Both the position numbers and the translations under genes were made by a program. This document shows positions 12,500 through 23,665 of a DNA stretch of 64,000 nucleotides, piece by piece (the stretch's first letter is position 1; each line of letters starts with the position of its first letter). The DNA comes from Hippophae tibetana (taxonomy: Eukaryota > Streptophyta > Magnoliopsida > Rosales > Elaeagnaceae). The notes beneath the pieces are model-generated. The model searched no databases, was not told where the DNA came from, and saw only the letters and a list, made by a program, of their open reading frames with translations. The stretch spans positions 78,166,449 through 78,230,448 of the forward strand of contig CM072810.1 in the NCBI GenBank assembly GCA_037013495.1. Reading direction: 5' to 3'.

Positions 12500-15400
12500 T
12501 TCTCTTCTCTTATATTTTTTAAAGAATAGAGATTGATTGAATAAATTAATAAATAACCCTTGGTCGGAACCAATATCAACTTTATAGCTCTTTTGAATAA
12601 AACCGAAAGGAAGTAAAACGGAAATGTTGCAACAAAAGGTTTAAACCCTATTTAAGTGACGAAAACGATGAAATTTGTGTACAAAAATGAGTTTCCAAAG
12701 CAAGGAAAATTAATATTGTGTGAATCTATACGATCTTCAATTTGATATATTATAATAGTCGTTTCAATACACGAGTACAAGATTATCGTAGTGAATACTT
12801 GCGACACATATTTATTAATTTTTTTTTGTTTTTGAAAATGTGAATAGTATCCATTTTATTTTTCTTTCTCTCATATTTTTTAAAGAATATAGATTGAATG
12901 AAAACAATAATAAATAACAATTGGTGGGCACCAATATCTTAATTACAGCTTTTTGAATAAAATCGAAGGTAAGTAAAACCGAAATGGTGTGACAAAAACA
13001 TTAAAACCTTGCTAAGTGATGTAAATGATGCCATTTGTGTTCAAAAATGAAGTTCCAAATCAAGGAATATTAATATTGTGTTAGTCTATACAATATGTGT
13101 TTTGATATATTGTAATTCTTGTGTCTATAACCGAGTAAACAATTATCGTAGTTAATAGTTGGAACTCATATTTATCAAACTTTTTGTTGTTTTTGAAAAT
13201 TTGAGTAGTAGTCCCTTCTTTTTCTCTTCGCTTATATTTTTTAAAGAATAGTGATTGATTGAATAGATTAATAAATAACCCTTGGTCGGAACCAATATCT
13301 ACTTTATTGCTCTTTTGAATAAAAGCGAAAGGAAGTAAAACGGAAATGTTGCAACAAAAGGTTTAAACCCTATTTAAGTGACGAAAACGATGGAATTTGT
13401 GTACAAAAATGAGTTTCCAAAGCTAGGAAAATTAATATTGTGTAAATCTATACGATCTTCAATTTGATATATTATAATAGTCATTTCAATACACGAGTAC
13501 AAGATTATCGTAGCGAATACTTGGGACACATATTTATTAATTTTTTTATTGTTTTTGAAAATGTGAATAGTATCCATTTTATATTTCTCTCTCTTATATT
13601 TTTTAAAGAATATAGATTGAATGAAAACAATAATAAATAACAATTGGTGGGCACCAATATCTTCATTACATCTCTTTTGAATAAAATCGAAGGTAAGTAA
13701 AACGGAAATGGTGTGACAAAAACATTAAAACCTTGCTAAGTGATGTAAATGATGCCATTTGTGTTCAAAAATGAAGTTCCAAATCAAGGAATATTAATAT
13801 TGTGTGAGTCTATACAATATGTTATTTGATATATTGTAATTCTTGTGTCTATAACCGAGTAAACAATTATCATAGTTAATAGTTGGAGCTCATATTTATC
13901 AAATTTTTTGTTGTTTTTGAAAATTTGAGCAGTAGTCCCTTATTTTTCTCTTCTCTTATATTTTTTAAAGAATAGAGATTGATTGAATAAATTAATAAAT
14001 AACCCTTGGTCGGAACCAATATCAACTTTATAGCTCTTTTGAATAAAACCGAAAGGAAGTAAAACGGAAATGTTGCAACAAAAGGTTTAAACCCTATTTA
14101 AGTGACGAAAACGATGAAATTTGTGTACAAAAATGAGTTTCCAAAGCAAGGAAAATTAATATTGTGTGAATCTATACGATCTTCAATTTGATATATTATA
14201 ATAGTCGTTTCAATACACGAGTACAAGATTATCGTAGTGAATACTTGCGACACATATTTATTAATTTTTTTTTTGTTTTTGAAAATTTGAATAGTATCCA
14301 TTTTATTTTTCTTTCTCTCATATTTTTTAAAGAATATAGATTGAATGAAAACAATAATAAATAACAATTGGTGGGCACCAATATCTTAATTACAGCTTTT
14401 TGAATAAAATCGAAGGTAAGTAAAACCGAAATGGTGTGACAAAAACATTAAAACCTTGCTAAGTGATGTAAATGATGCCATTTGTGTTCAAAAATGAAGT
14501 TCCAAATCAAGGAATATTAATATTGTGTGAGTCTATACAATATGTTATTTGATATATTGTAATTCTTGTGTCTATAACCGAGTAAACAATTATCATAGTT
14601 AATAGTTGGAGCTCATATTTATCAAATTTTTTGTTGTTTTTGAAAATTTGAGCAGTAGTCCCTTCTTTTTCTCTTCTCTTATATTTTTTAAAGAATAGAG
14701 ATTGATTGAATAAATTAATAAATAACCCTTGGTCGGAACCAATATCAACTTTATAGCTCTTTTGAATAAAACCGAAAGGAAGTAAAACGGAAATGTTGCA
14801 ACAAAAGGTTTAAACCCTATTTAAGTGACGAAAACGATGAAATTTGTGTACAAAAATGAGTTTCCAAAGCAAGGAAAATTAATATTGTGTGAATCTATAC
14901 GATCTTCAATTTGATATATTATAATAGTCGTTTCAATACACGAGTACAAGATTATCGTAGTGAATACTTGCGACACATATTTATTAATTTTTTTTTTGTT
15001 TTTGAAAATGTGAATAGTATCCATTTTATTTTTCTTTCTCTCATATTTTTTAAAGAATATAGATTGAATGAAAACAATAATAAATAACAATTGGTGGGCA
15101 CCAATATCTTAATTACAGCTTTTTGAATAAAATCGAAGGTAAGTAAAACCGAAATGGTGTGACAAAAACATTAAAACCTTGCTAAGTGATGTAAATGATG
15201 CCATTTGTGTTCAAAAATGAAGTTCCAAATCAAGGAATATTAATATTGTGTTAGTCTATACAATATGTGTTTTGATATATTGTAATTCTTGTGTCTATAA
15301 CCGAGTAAACAATTATCGTAGTTAATAGTTGGAACTCATATTTATCAAACTTTTTGTTGTTTTTGAAAATTTGAGTAGTAGTCCCTTCTTTTTCTCTTCG

Positions 15401-17780
15401 CTTATATTTTTTAAAGAATAGTGATTGATTGAATAGATTAATAAATAACCCTTGGTCGGAACCAATATCTACTTTATTGCTCTTTTGAATAAAAGCGAAA
15501 GGAAGTAAAACGGAAATGTTGCAACAAAAGGTTTAAACCCTATTTAAGTGACGAAAACGATGGAATTTGTGTACAAAAATGAGTTTCCAAAGCTAGGAAA
15601 ATTAATATTGTGTAAATCTATACGATCTTCAATTTGATATATTATAATAGTCATTTCAATACACGAGTACAAGATTATCGTAGCGAATACTTGGGACACA
15701 TATTTATTAATTTTTTTATTGTTTTTGAAAATGTGAATAGTATCCATTTTATATTTCTCTCTCTTATATTTTTTAAAGAATATAGATTGAATGAAAACAA
15801 TAATAAATAACAATTGGTGGGCACCAATATCTTCATTACATCTCTTTTGAATAAAATCGAAGGTAAGTAAAACGGAAATGGTGTGACAAAAACATTAAAA
15901 CCTTGCTAAGTGATGTAAATGATGCCATTTGTGTTCAAAAATGAAGTTCCAAATCAAGGAATATTAATATTGTGTGAGTCTATACAATATGTTATTTGAT
16001 ATATTGTAATTCTTGTGTCTATAACCGAGTAAACAATTATCATAGTTAATAGTTGGAGCTCATATTTATCAAATTTTTTGTTGTTTTTGAAAATTTGAGC
16101 AGTAGTCCCTTATTTTTCTCTTCTCTTATATTTTTTAAAGAATAGAGATTGATTGAATAAATTAATAAATAACCCTTGGTCGGAACCAATATCAACTTTA
16201 TAGCTCTTTTGAATAAAACCGAAAGGAAGTAAAACGGAAATGTTGCAACAAAAGGTTTAAACCCTATTTAAGTGACGAAAACGATGAAATTTGTGTACAA
16301 AAATGAGTTTCCAAAGCAAGGAAAATTAATATTGTGTGAATCTATACGATCTTCAATTTGATATATTATAATAGTCGTTTCAATACACGAGTACAAGATT
16401 ATCGTAGTGAATACTTGCGACACATATTTATTAATTTTTTTTTTGTTTTTGAAAATTTGAATAGTATCCATTTTATTTTTCTTTCTCTCATATTTTTTAA
16501 AGAATATAGATTGAATGAAAACAATAATAAATAACAATTGGTGGGCACCAATATCTTAATTACAGCTTTTTGAATAAAATCGAAGGTAAGTAAAACCGAA
16601 ATGGTGTGACAAAAACATTAAAACCTTGCTAAGTGATGTAAATGATGCCATTTGTGTTCAAAAATGAAGTTCCAAATCAAGGAATATTAATATTGTGTGA
16701 GTCTATACAATATGTTATTTGATATATTGTAATTCTTGTGTCTATAACCGAGTAAACAATTATCATAGTTAATAGTTGGAGCTCATATTTATCAAATTTT
16801 TTGTTGTTTTTGAAAATTTGAGCAGTAGTCCCTTCTTTTTCTCTTCTCTTATATTTTTTAAAGAATAGAGATTGATTGAATAAATTAATAAATAACCCTT
16901 GGTCGGAACCAATATCAACTTTATAGCTCTTTTGAATAAAACCGAAAGGAAGTAAAACGGAAATGTTGCAACAAAAGGTTTAAACCCTATTTAAGTGACG
17001 AAAACGATGAAATTTGTGTACAAAAATGAGTTTCCAAAGCAAGGAAAATTAATATTGTGTGAATCTATACGATCTTCAATTTGATATATTATAATAGTCG
17101 TTTCAATACACGAGTACAAGATTATCGTAGTGAATACTTGCGACACATATTTATTAATTTTTTTTTTGTTTTTGAAAATGTGAATAGTATCCATTTTATT
17201 TTTCTTTCTCTCATATTTTTTAAAGAATATAGATTGAATGAAAACAATAATAAATAACAATTGGTGGGCACCAATATCTTAATTACAGCTTTTTGAATAA
17301 AATCGAAGGTAAGTAAAACCGAAATGGTGTGACAAAAACATTAAAACCTTGCTAAGTGATGTAAATGATGCCATTTGTGTTCAAAAATGAAGTTCCAAAT
17401 CAAGGAATATTAATATTGTGTTAGTCTATACAATATGTGTTTTGATATATTGTAATTCTTGTGTCTATAACCGAGTAAACAATTATCGTAGTTAATAGTT
17501 GGAACTCATATTTATCAAACTTTTTGTTGTTTTTGAAAATTTGAGTAGTAGTCCCTTCTTTTTCTCTTCGCTTATATTTTTTAAAGAATAGTGATTGATT
17601 GAATAGATTAATAAATAACCCTTGGTCGGAACCAATATCTACTTTATTGCTCTTTTGAATAAAAGCGAAAGGAAGTAAAACGGAAATGTTGCAACAAAAG
17701 GTTTAAACCCTATTTAAGTGACGAAAACGATGGAATTTGTGTACAAAAATGAGTTTCCAAAGCTAGGAAAATTAATATTG
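12500..17780. repeat. Three-dimer higher-order repeat, period 2170 bp
   Basis: Bases at position n and n+2170 agree almost everywhere from about 12.5 to 15.6 kb. Diagnostic pairs: GAATAGTGATTGATTG at about 13246, 15416 and 17586; GAAAATTTGAATAG in monomer A at 14281 and 16451; CACATATTTATT preceded by TTGGGA near 13523 and 15693. Three A types follow in order Y, X' and X'', present twice (A starts near 13374, 14098, 14821, then 15544, 16268, 16991). An extra Y-X pair precedes them: 11.93-12.66 kb closely matches 13.37-14.10 kb, offset 1446. Few differences separate the copies, so amplification looks recent. Confidence 0.8.
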
Positions 17781-18550
17781 TGTAAATATATACGATCTTC
17801 AATTTGATATATTATAATAGTCGTTTCAATACACGAGTACAAGATTATCGTAGCGAATACTTGCGACACATATTTATTAATTTTTTATTGTTTTTGAAAA
17901 TGTGAATACTATCCATTTTATATTTCTTTCTCTTATATTTTTTAAAGAATATAGATTGAATGAAAAAAGTAATAAATAACAATTGGTGGGCACCAATATC
18001 TTCATTACAGCTCTTTCGAATAAAAACAAGGTAAGTAAAACGGAAATGGTGTGACAAAAACATTAAAACCTTGCTAAGTGATGTAAATGATGCCATTTGT
18101 GTTCAAAAATGATGTTCGAAATCAAGGAATATTAAAATTATGTTACTCTATACAATATGTGATTTGATATATTGTAATTCTTGTGTCTATAACCAAGTAA
18201 CAAATTATCGTAGTTAATAGTTGGAACTCATATTTATCAAACTTTTTGTTGTTTTTGAAAATTTGAGTAGTAGTCCCTTCTTCTACTCTTCGCTTATATT
18301 TTTAAAAGTATAGAGATTGATTGAATAAATTAATAAATAACCCTTGGTTGGAACCAATATCTACTTTATAGCTCTTTTGTATAAAAGCGAAAGGAAGTAA
18401 AACGGAAATGTTGAAACAAAAGGTTTAAACCCTATTTAAGTGACGAAAACGATGGAATTTGTGTACAAAAATGAGTTTCCAAATCTAGGAAAATTAATAT
18501 TGTGTAAATCTATACGATCTTGAATTTGATATATTATAATAGTCGTTTCA
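16500..18550. repeat. Block duplicated at 31.46-33.5 kb
   Basis: This segment matches the one 14962 bp downstream, including rare shared variants: GAATAAAAACAAGGTAAG (18018 and 32980), ATTAAAATTATGTTACTC (18130 and 33092) and ATAACCAAGTAACAAATT (about 18190 and 33152). The net offset without the LTR and its target duplication is 13024 bp, or 18 dimers. Ends are approximate; the right end meets the LTR insertion. Confidence 0.7.
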
Positions 18551-18554
18551 ATAC
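18550..18554. repeat. Target-site duplication AATAC (left)
   Basis: AATAC directly precedes the TGATGA end of the LTR and is repeated directly after its TCATCA end at 20488-20492. In intact A monomers this site reads once, as TTTCAATACACGAG. That fixes both the 5-bp duplication and the exact insertion point. Confidence 0.95.
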
Positions 18555-18952
18555 TGATGAACGAAAACCGGCATCGCCGATCTTCGTAAATACTTTGGTT
18601 TTAATATTTATAAAACTCTCGCAAGTGCACGAATCATTTCGAAGAAAATGATAAGTATACTCCCAAGGTCGATCTAAGGAAGGAATGTATGTGGTTTTTA
18701 ATTTATTATTCAAACTTTTAAAAAACGAAATTAAATCCTAAACATCCTGTCACGATATTTTGGGGTTTTGTGTTTTTAATCTAATTACATAAAATTAAAC
18801 ATAGATTCAATAAACATTTATGCAAATTTTATCATTTATAATGGCGGAGTATTTATGGATATAATAACTAAGTTAATTATGCTTGCTCATATTATCTAGG
18901 TTATTAAGGATATGAATTGATATTTATTGATTCTCCCTTTTTTGTATGAATA

Positions 18953-18965
18953 CCACCTTTGGTGG
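18953..18965. repeat. Hairpin repeat CCACC/GGTGG, copy 1, in the LTR
   Basis: CCACC-TTT-GGTGG followed by GGTTAGA. An identical copy lies at 19086-19098 and a degenerate one (CACCTATGGGTGGGGTTG) at 19003-19020. All are in the U5 side of the LTR. They may form RNA stem-loops in the leader; this is an inference. Confidence 0.6.
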
Positions 18966-19002
18966 GGTTAGATATTCTTTGTTAACTAAACAAATCAATT
19001 AA

Positions 19003-19020
19003 CACCTATGGGTGGGGTTG
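19003..19020. repeat. Hairpin repeat CACC/GGTG, degenerate copy 2, in the LTR
   Basis: CACCTATGGGTGGGGTTG is related to the copies at 18953-18965 and 19086-19098 but has one base pair fewer and an altered loop. Confidence 0.45.
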
Positions 19021-19085
19021 ATAACTAATTTGCTTAATTAGATTAATTCCTTTTTCTAAGAGATTGAAAATGAACCATTTAAATG

Positions 19086-19098
19086 CCACCTTTGGTGG
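19086..19098. repeat. Hairpin repeat CCACC/GGTGG, copy 3, in the LTR
   Basis: CCACC-TTT-GGTGG followed by GGTTAGA, exactly as in copy 1 at 133 bp distance. The conserved flank GGGGTTAGA indicates duplication and not chance. Confidence 0.6.
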
Positions 19099-19645
19099 GG
19101 TTAGACAGTTTAAACTTTATTCAAGGTGTCCAAATTAAACCCAAGAATTTAGTTATCCGAGTACTAACTTTCAAGTTTTAAAACCACTACCGAAAACATG
19201 TTGTCAATACATTTTCAGATAATAATTCTTATAAAAACTTTTGAAATAGAGCTTCACTCTAACTACCGGGCGATTGTACCATCAAATAAAAGAGCACTAC
19301 TCTAAATCAGACCGGATAACTAAACCTTAAAATCTAATTTTCAGGTTTAAGTTTGTAATGAAAAATAATATATTTCTCTCTAACATTCTTAATATAAAAT
19401 CATGAATAAAAATAAAATCAATTCATTTTAGAGATTTTTACCTATTTAATATTTCGCAAGCATATCAACGTTATTATTACATCATGTTTACTAAATAGCC
19501 AGCACAGTTAAATTTAACCACAGACAAATTAAATATAACATGTAAGAATAAAGCATAAAAATAACTGTAAAGAAAATAAAATCCTTACAGAACTTCGACG
19601 CTATTCCCGTTGCTGGAAAAACTCCAAGCGGAATTTGCACTCCCA

Positions 19646-19651
19646 TTTATT
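19646..19651 (-). terminator. Possible polyadenylation signal AATAAA of the LTR
   Basis: AATAAA occurs on the minus strand about 165 bp after the inferred start of transcription, which is compatible with the R region. In AT-rich DNA this hexamer is expected often by chance, so support is weak. Confidence 0.25.
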
Positions 19652-19755
19652 GAATCGAAAAGCTAAAATATTACAAAAACATAACTAGTTCTTCCCAAAA
19701 AGGGAAGCACTCTTAAAACTAAGAGAAATTAACTAAAAACTAAGAAAAACTAAAA

Positions 19756-19802
19756 AAACCTAAAAATCTAAGAAAAGAGAGAAAGAAATAAGAGAGAAGT
19801 GT
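19756..19802 (-). other. Pyrimidine-rich leader downstream of the LTR TATA box
   Basis: On the minus strand this stretch is almost wholly C and T (blocks such as CTTCTCTCTTATTTC and TTTCTCTCTTTTC). Such tracts are common just downstream of plant promoters and support minus-strand orientation. Confidence 0.45.
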
Positions 19803-19839
19803 GTTTTTAAGGTGTATTTTGAAGTGAAGGGAAGGGGGG

Positions 19840-19849
19840 TATTTATAGG
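19840..19849 (-). promoter_or_regulatory. TATA-like box of the LTR promoter
   Basis: On the minus strand the sequence is CCTATAAATA followed by a C-rich then pyrimidine-rich stretch. This matches the plant TATA consensus. Transcription would start about 30 bp on, near 19810-19816, placing U3 at about 19816-20487 and R-U5 below it. The start site is inferred, not seen. Confidence 0.6.
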
Positions 19850-19913
19850 TGAGGATGGAGAGAAAAAGTAGAGAAAAAAATGTTAAAAAAATGTAAAAAC
19901 GCGGATTATTGAT

Positions 19914-19940
19914 TGCTGACGTCATTTGATGACGTCAGCA
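19914..19940. promoter_or_regulatory. Inverted repeat with two TGACGTCA sites upstream of the LTR TATA box
   Basis: Arms TGCTGACGTCA (19914-19924) and TGACGTCAGCA (19930-19940) are perfect 11-bp complements separated by five bases. Each arm contains TGACGTCA, itself a palindrome and the binding site of TGA/CREB-class bZIP factors. It lies about 70 bp upstream of the TATA-like box on the minus strand, a typical place for an enhancer. Binding is an inference. Confidence 0.6.
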
Positions 19941-19956
19941 TGACATGGGGCGGCTG

Positions 19957-20130
19957 CACAGTACCGGGTATGAACAGTGCCGAGACTGATGAACAGTACC
20001 GGGGTATGAACAGTGCCGAGTCTGATGAACAGTACCCGCGGATGAACAGTGCCGAGTCTGATGAACAGTACCGGGGTATGAACAGTGCCGAGTCTGATGA
20101 ACAGTAACCGCGGATGAACAGTGCCGCGCG
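19957..20130. repeat. 36-bp minisatellite inside the LTR
   Basis: TGAACAGTGCCGAG recurs at exact 36-bp steps: 19971, 20007, 20043, 20079 and, truncated, 20115. Each unit contains a second, related half TGAACAGTACC, so the base motif is TGAACAGT alternating between GCCGAG and ACC(GGGG or CGCGG) contexts. Alternate units differ (CCGGGGTA versus CCCGCGGA), hinting at a 72-bp super-period. On the sense strand the core reads ACTGTTCA. It lies in U3, between the TGACGTCA pair and the outer LTR end. Short open frames through it are repeat artefacts. Confidence 0.9.
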
Positions 20131-20190
20131 CTGCTGCCTGGGGCGGTGCTGGGCGGTGGGGCGCGGCGGCCGGGCGGCGCGGCGGCGCGT
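20117..20190. other. GC-rich, CpG-dense tract in the LTR
   Basis: This is almost entirely G and C, with runs such as GGGGCGGTGCTGGGCGG and GCGCGGCGGCCGGGCGG, in a window otherwise rich in A and T. The many CpGs have not decayed to TpG/CpA, which fits a young insertion or a protected sequence. Confidence 0.8.
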
Positions 20191-20487
20191 TTTTCTCTTT
20201 TTTGACATTTTTTACCTTTTTGATCCATTTTGTCCAATTTTTCCATATTTGTCGACCTTTCCGCATTTATTTATTAATATATTTGTGATGTATTGCTTCC
20301 AGTATTCCTCTTTGAGTTTTTAAGTTGCGTTTTTAAGGCAAAATACCTGAAAAACAATAAAAATACCCGTGATTCCGAAAAAGACAAATTTATATAAATA
20401 TATGATAAAACATATAAATATATATATTTTTAATCAATTAATGTGCATAAAATCATGGTTATTTTAGTGCTTTTTGAGCACTCATCA

Positions 20488-20492
20488 AATAC
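20488..20492. repeat. Target-site duplication AATAC (right)
   Basis: This second copy of AATAC follows the TCATCA end of the LTR and joins straight into ACGAGTACAAG of the interrupted A monomer. Confidence 0.95.
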
Positions 20493-21050
20493 ACGAGTAC
20501 AAGATTATCGTAGTGAATACTTGCGACACATATTTATTAATTTTTTTTTGTTTTTGAAAATGTGAATAGTATCCATTTTATTTTTCTCTCTCTCATATTT
20601 TTTAAAGAATATAGATTGAATGAAAACAATAATAAATAACCCTGGGTGGGCACCAATATCTTCATTACAGCTCTTTTGAATAAAATCGAAAGTAAGTAAA
20701 ACGGAAATGGTGTGACAAAAACATTAAAACCTTGCTAAGTGATGTAAATGATGCCATTTGTGTTCAAAAATGATGTTCCAAATCAAGGAATATTAATATT
20801 GTGTTACTCTATACAATATGTGATTTGATATATTGTAATTCTTGTGTCTATAACCAAGTAAACAATTATCGTATTTAATAGTTGGAACTCATATTTATCA
20901 AGTTTTTTGTTGTTTTTGAAATTTGAGTAGTATTCCCTTCTTTTTCTCTTCTCTTATATTTTTTAAAGAATAGAGATTGATTAAATAAATTAATAAATAA
21001 CCCTTGGTCGGAACCAATATCTACTTTATAGCTCTTTTGAATAAAACCGA
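20493..21050. repeat. Satellite resuming after the LTR, mosaic A monomer
   Basis: The interrupted A monomer continues with X-type sequence (TACTTGCGACAC) but ends with the A2-type AACCCTGGGTGGGCACC. It is followed by a B monomer with ATAACCAAGTAAAC and TATTTAATAGTTGG. One monomer therefore joins features of two subfamilies. Confidence 0.6.
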
Positions 21051-23665
21051 AAGGAAGTAAAATGGATATGTCGCAATAAAACGTTTAAACCCTATTTAAG
21101 TGACGTAAACGATGGAATTTGTGTGCAAAAATGAGTTTCCAAAGCAAGGAAAATTAATATTGTGTGAATCTATACGATCTTCAATTTGATATATTATAAT
21201 ACTCGTTTCAATAAACGAGTACAAGATTATCGTAGCGAATACTTGGGACACATATTTATTAATTTTTTTATTGTTTTTGAAAATGTGAATAGTATCCATT
21301 TTATATTTCTCTCTCTTATATTTTTTAAAGAATATAGATTGAATGAAAACAATAATAAATAACAATTGGTGGGCACCAATATCTTCATTACATCTCTTTT
21401 GAATAAAATCGAAGGTAAGTAAAACGGAAATGGTGTGACAAAAACATTAAAACCTTGCTAAGTGATGTAAATGATGCCATTTGTGTTCAAAAATGAAGTT
21501 CCAAATCAAGGAATATTAATATTGTGTGAGTCTATACAATATGTTATTTGATATATTGTAATTCTTGTGTCTATAACCGAGTAAACAATTATCATAGTTA
21601 ATAGTTGGAACTCATATTTATCAAACTTTTTGTTGTTTTTGAAAATTTGAGCAGTAGTCCCTTCTTTTTCTCTTCGCTTATATTTTTTAAAGAATAGAGA
21701 TTGATTGAATAAATTAATAAATAACCCTTTGTCGGAACCAATATCTACTTTATAGCTCTTTGGTATAAAAGCGAAAGGAAGTAAAACGAAAATGTTGCAA
21801 CAAAAGGTTTAAACCCTATTTAAGTGACGAAAACGATGGAATTTGTGTACAAAAATGAGTTTCCAAAGCAAGGGAAATTAATATTTTCTGAATCTATACG
21901 ATCTTCAATTTGATATATTATAATAGTCATTTCAATACACGAGTACAAGATTATCGTAGCGAATAGTGGCGACACATATTCATTAATTTTTTTGTTGTTT
22001 TTTAAAATGTGAATAGTATCCATTTTATTTTTCTTTCTCTTATATTTTTTAAAGAATGTAGATTGAATGAAAACAATAATAAATAACCCTGGGTGGGCAC
22101 CAATATCTTCATTACAGCTCTTTTGAATAAAATCGAAAGTAAGTAAAATGGAAATGGTGTGACAAAAACATTAAAACCTTGCTAAGTGATGTAAATGATG
22201 CCATTTGTGTTCAAAAATGATGTTCGAAATCAAGGAATATTAATATTGTGTTACTCTATACAATATGTGATTTGATATATTGTAATTCTTGTGTCTATAA
22301 CCAAGTAAACAATTATCGTATTTAATAGTTGGAACTCATATTTATCAAGTTTTTTGTTGTTTTTGAAATTTGAGTAGTATTCCCTTCTTTTTCTCTTCTC
22401 TTATATTTTTTAAAGAATAGAGATTGATTAAATAAATTAATAAATAACCCTTGGTCGGAACCAATATCTACTTTATAGCTCTTTTGAATAAAACCGAAAG
22501 GAAGTAAAATGGATATGTCGCAATAAAACGTTTAAACCCTATTTAAGTGACGTAAACGATGGAATTTGTGTGCAAAAATGAGTTTCCAAAGCAAGGAAAA
22601 TTAATATTGTGTGAATCTATACGATCTTCAATTTGATATATTATAATAGTCGTTTCAATACACGAGTACAAGATTATCGTAGCGAATACTTGCGACACAT
22701 ATTTATTAATATTTTTTGTTGTTTTTGAAAATGCGAATAGTATCCATTTTATTTTTCACTCTCTTATATTTTTTAAAGAATATAGATTGCATGAAAACAA
22801 TAATAAATAACAATTGGTGGGCACCAATAGCTTCATTACAGCTCTTTTGAATAAAATCGAGGGTAAGGAAAACGGGAATAGTGTGAGAAAAACATTAAAA
22901 CCTTGCTAAGTGATGTAAATGATGCCATTTGTGTTCAAAAATGAGGTTCCAAATCAAGGAATATTAATATTGTGTTAGTCTATACAATATGTGATTTGAT
23001 ATATTGTAATTCTTGTGTCTATAACCGAGTAAACAATTATCGTAGTTAATAGTTGGAACTCATATTTATCAAACTTTTTGTTGTTTTTGAAATTTGAGTA
23101 GTATTCCCTTCTTTTTATCTTCTCTTATATTTTTTAAAGAATAGAGATTGATTAATTAAATTAATAAATAACCCTTGGTCGGAACCAATATCTACTTTAT
23201 AGCCCTTTTGAATAAAACCGAAAGGAAGTAAAATGGATATGTCGCAATAAAACGTTTAAACCCTATTTAAGTGACGTAAACGATGCAATTTGTGTGCAAA
23301 AATGAGTTTCCAAAGCAAGGAAAATTAATATTGTGTGAATCTATACGATCTTCAATTTGATATATTATAATACTCGTTTCAATACACGAGTACAAGATTA
23401 TCGTAGCGAATACTTGCGACACATATTTATTAATATTTTTTGTTGTTTTTGAAAATGTGAATAGTATCCATTTTATTTTTCACTCTCTTATATTTTTTAA
23501 AGAATATAGATTGAATGAAAACAATAATAAATAACAATTGGTGGGCACCAATAGCTTCATTACAGCTCTTTTGAATAAAATCGAGGGTAAGGAAAACGGA
23601 AATAGTGTGACAAAAACATTAAAACCTTGCTAAGTGATGTAAATGATGCCATTTGTGTTCAAAAA
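21050..23665. repeat. 2.6-kb satellite segment, copy 1 of a duplication
   Basis: It matches 27566-30181 at a constant offset of 6516 bp (nine dimers), including rare shared variants: TTTCAATAAACGAG (about 21207 and 27723), GCAAGGGAAATTAATATTTTC (about 21868 and 28384) and GAAAATGCGAATAG (22727 and 29243). Only scattered single-base differences are seen, for example GAAGGT versus AAAGGT near 21412. Identity ends near 23667, where GAAGTTCC replaces GAGGTTCC. Confidence 0.75.

Larger units (their letters stand above)
1..18554. repeat. Satellite array, left part: tandem 723-bp A-B dimers
   Basis: Continuous head-to-tail copies of a dimer of about 723 bp with no other sequence between them. Landmarks such as GTTTAAACCCTA, CTTGGTCGG and GTGGGCACCAAT recur every 723-724 bp. 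The window starts inside a B monomer, about 20 bases from its 5' end, so the array continues beyond the left edge. Copies differ by scattered substitutions and 1-2 bp indels. AT content is high, roughly three quarters by eye. Short minus-strand open frames recur once per dimer but look like by-products of the repeat (see rejected items). No gene is seen in this stretch. This is satellite DNA; whether it is centromeric, pericentromeric or in an interstitial heterochromatic knob cannot be told from the sequence. Confidence 0.97.
18555..20487 (-). mobile_element. Solo LTR of a Ty3/gypsy-like retrotransposon, probably Tat/Ogre type
   Basis: This is a 1933-bp non-satellite block bounded by TGATGA and TCATCA, a TG...CA end pair extended to 6-bp inverted termini, and flanked by AATAC duplications. 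There is no second LTR, primer-binding site, polypurine tract or gag-pol frame: satellite follows directly on both sides, so this is a solo LTR. The minus strand is taken as sense because it has the TATA-like box with a pyrimidine-rich leader and begins TGATGAGTGCTCAAAAAGC. That beginning, TTTTTCAGGTATTTT near 20344-20358 on the minus strand, and the later block around 19270-19350 resemble from memory the layout of plant Tat-lineage LTRs, which often start TGATGAGCGG. The lineage is an inference; Athila is the main alternative. Intact duplications suggest a fairly recent insertion. Confidence 0.93.

Noticed and set aside
19906..20266. Overlapping frames of 64-114 codons on both strands of the LTR
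   Set aside because: They run through the 36-bp minisatellite and the GC tract in several frames at once (36 is divisible by 3, so repeats stay open). The products are low complexity.
18555..20487. A complete retrotransposon or a non-autonomous TRIM/LARD element
   Set aside because: There is only one terminal sequence pair and target duplications directly abut it. No internal duplicated LTR, primer-binding site or coding domain can be found.
18555..20487. DNA transposon or MITE with TGATGA inverted ends
   Set aside because: The inverted match is only 6 bp, ends are TG...CA, the duplication is 5 bp, and the interior has an LTR-type promoter and leader. An LTR explains all of this better.
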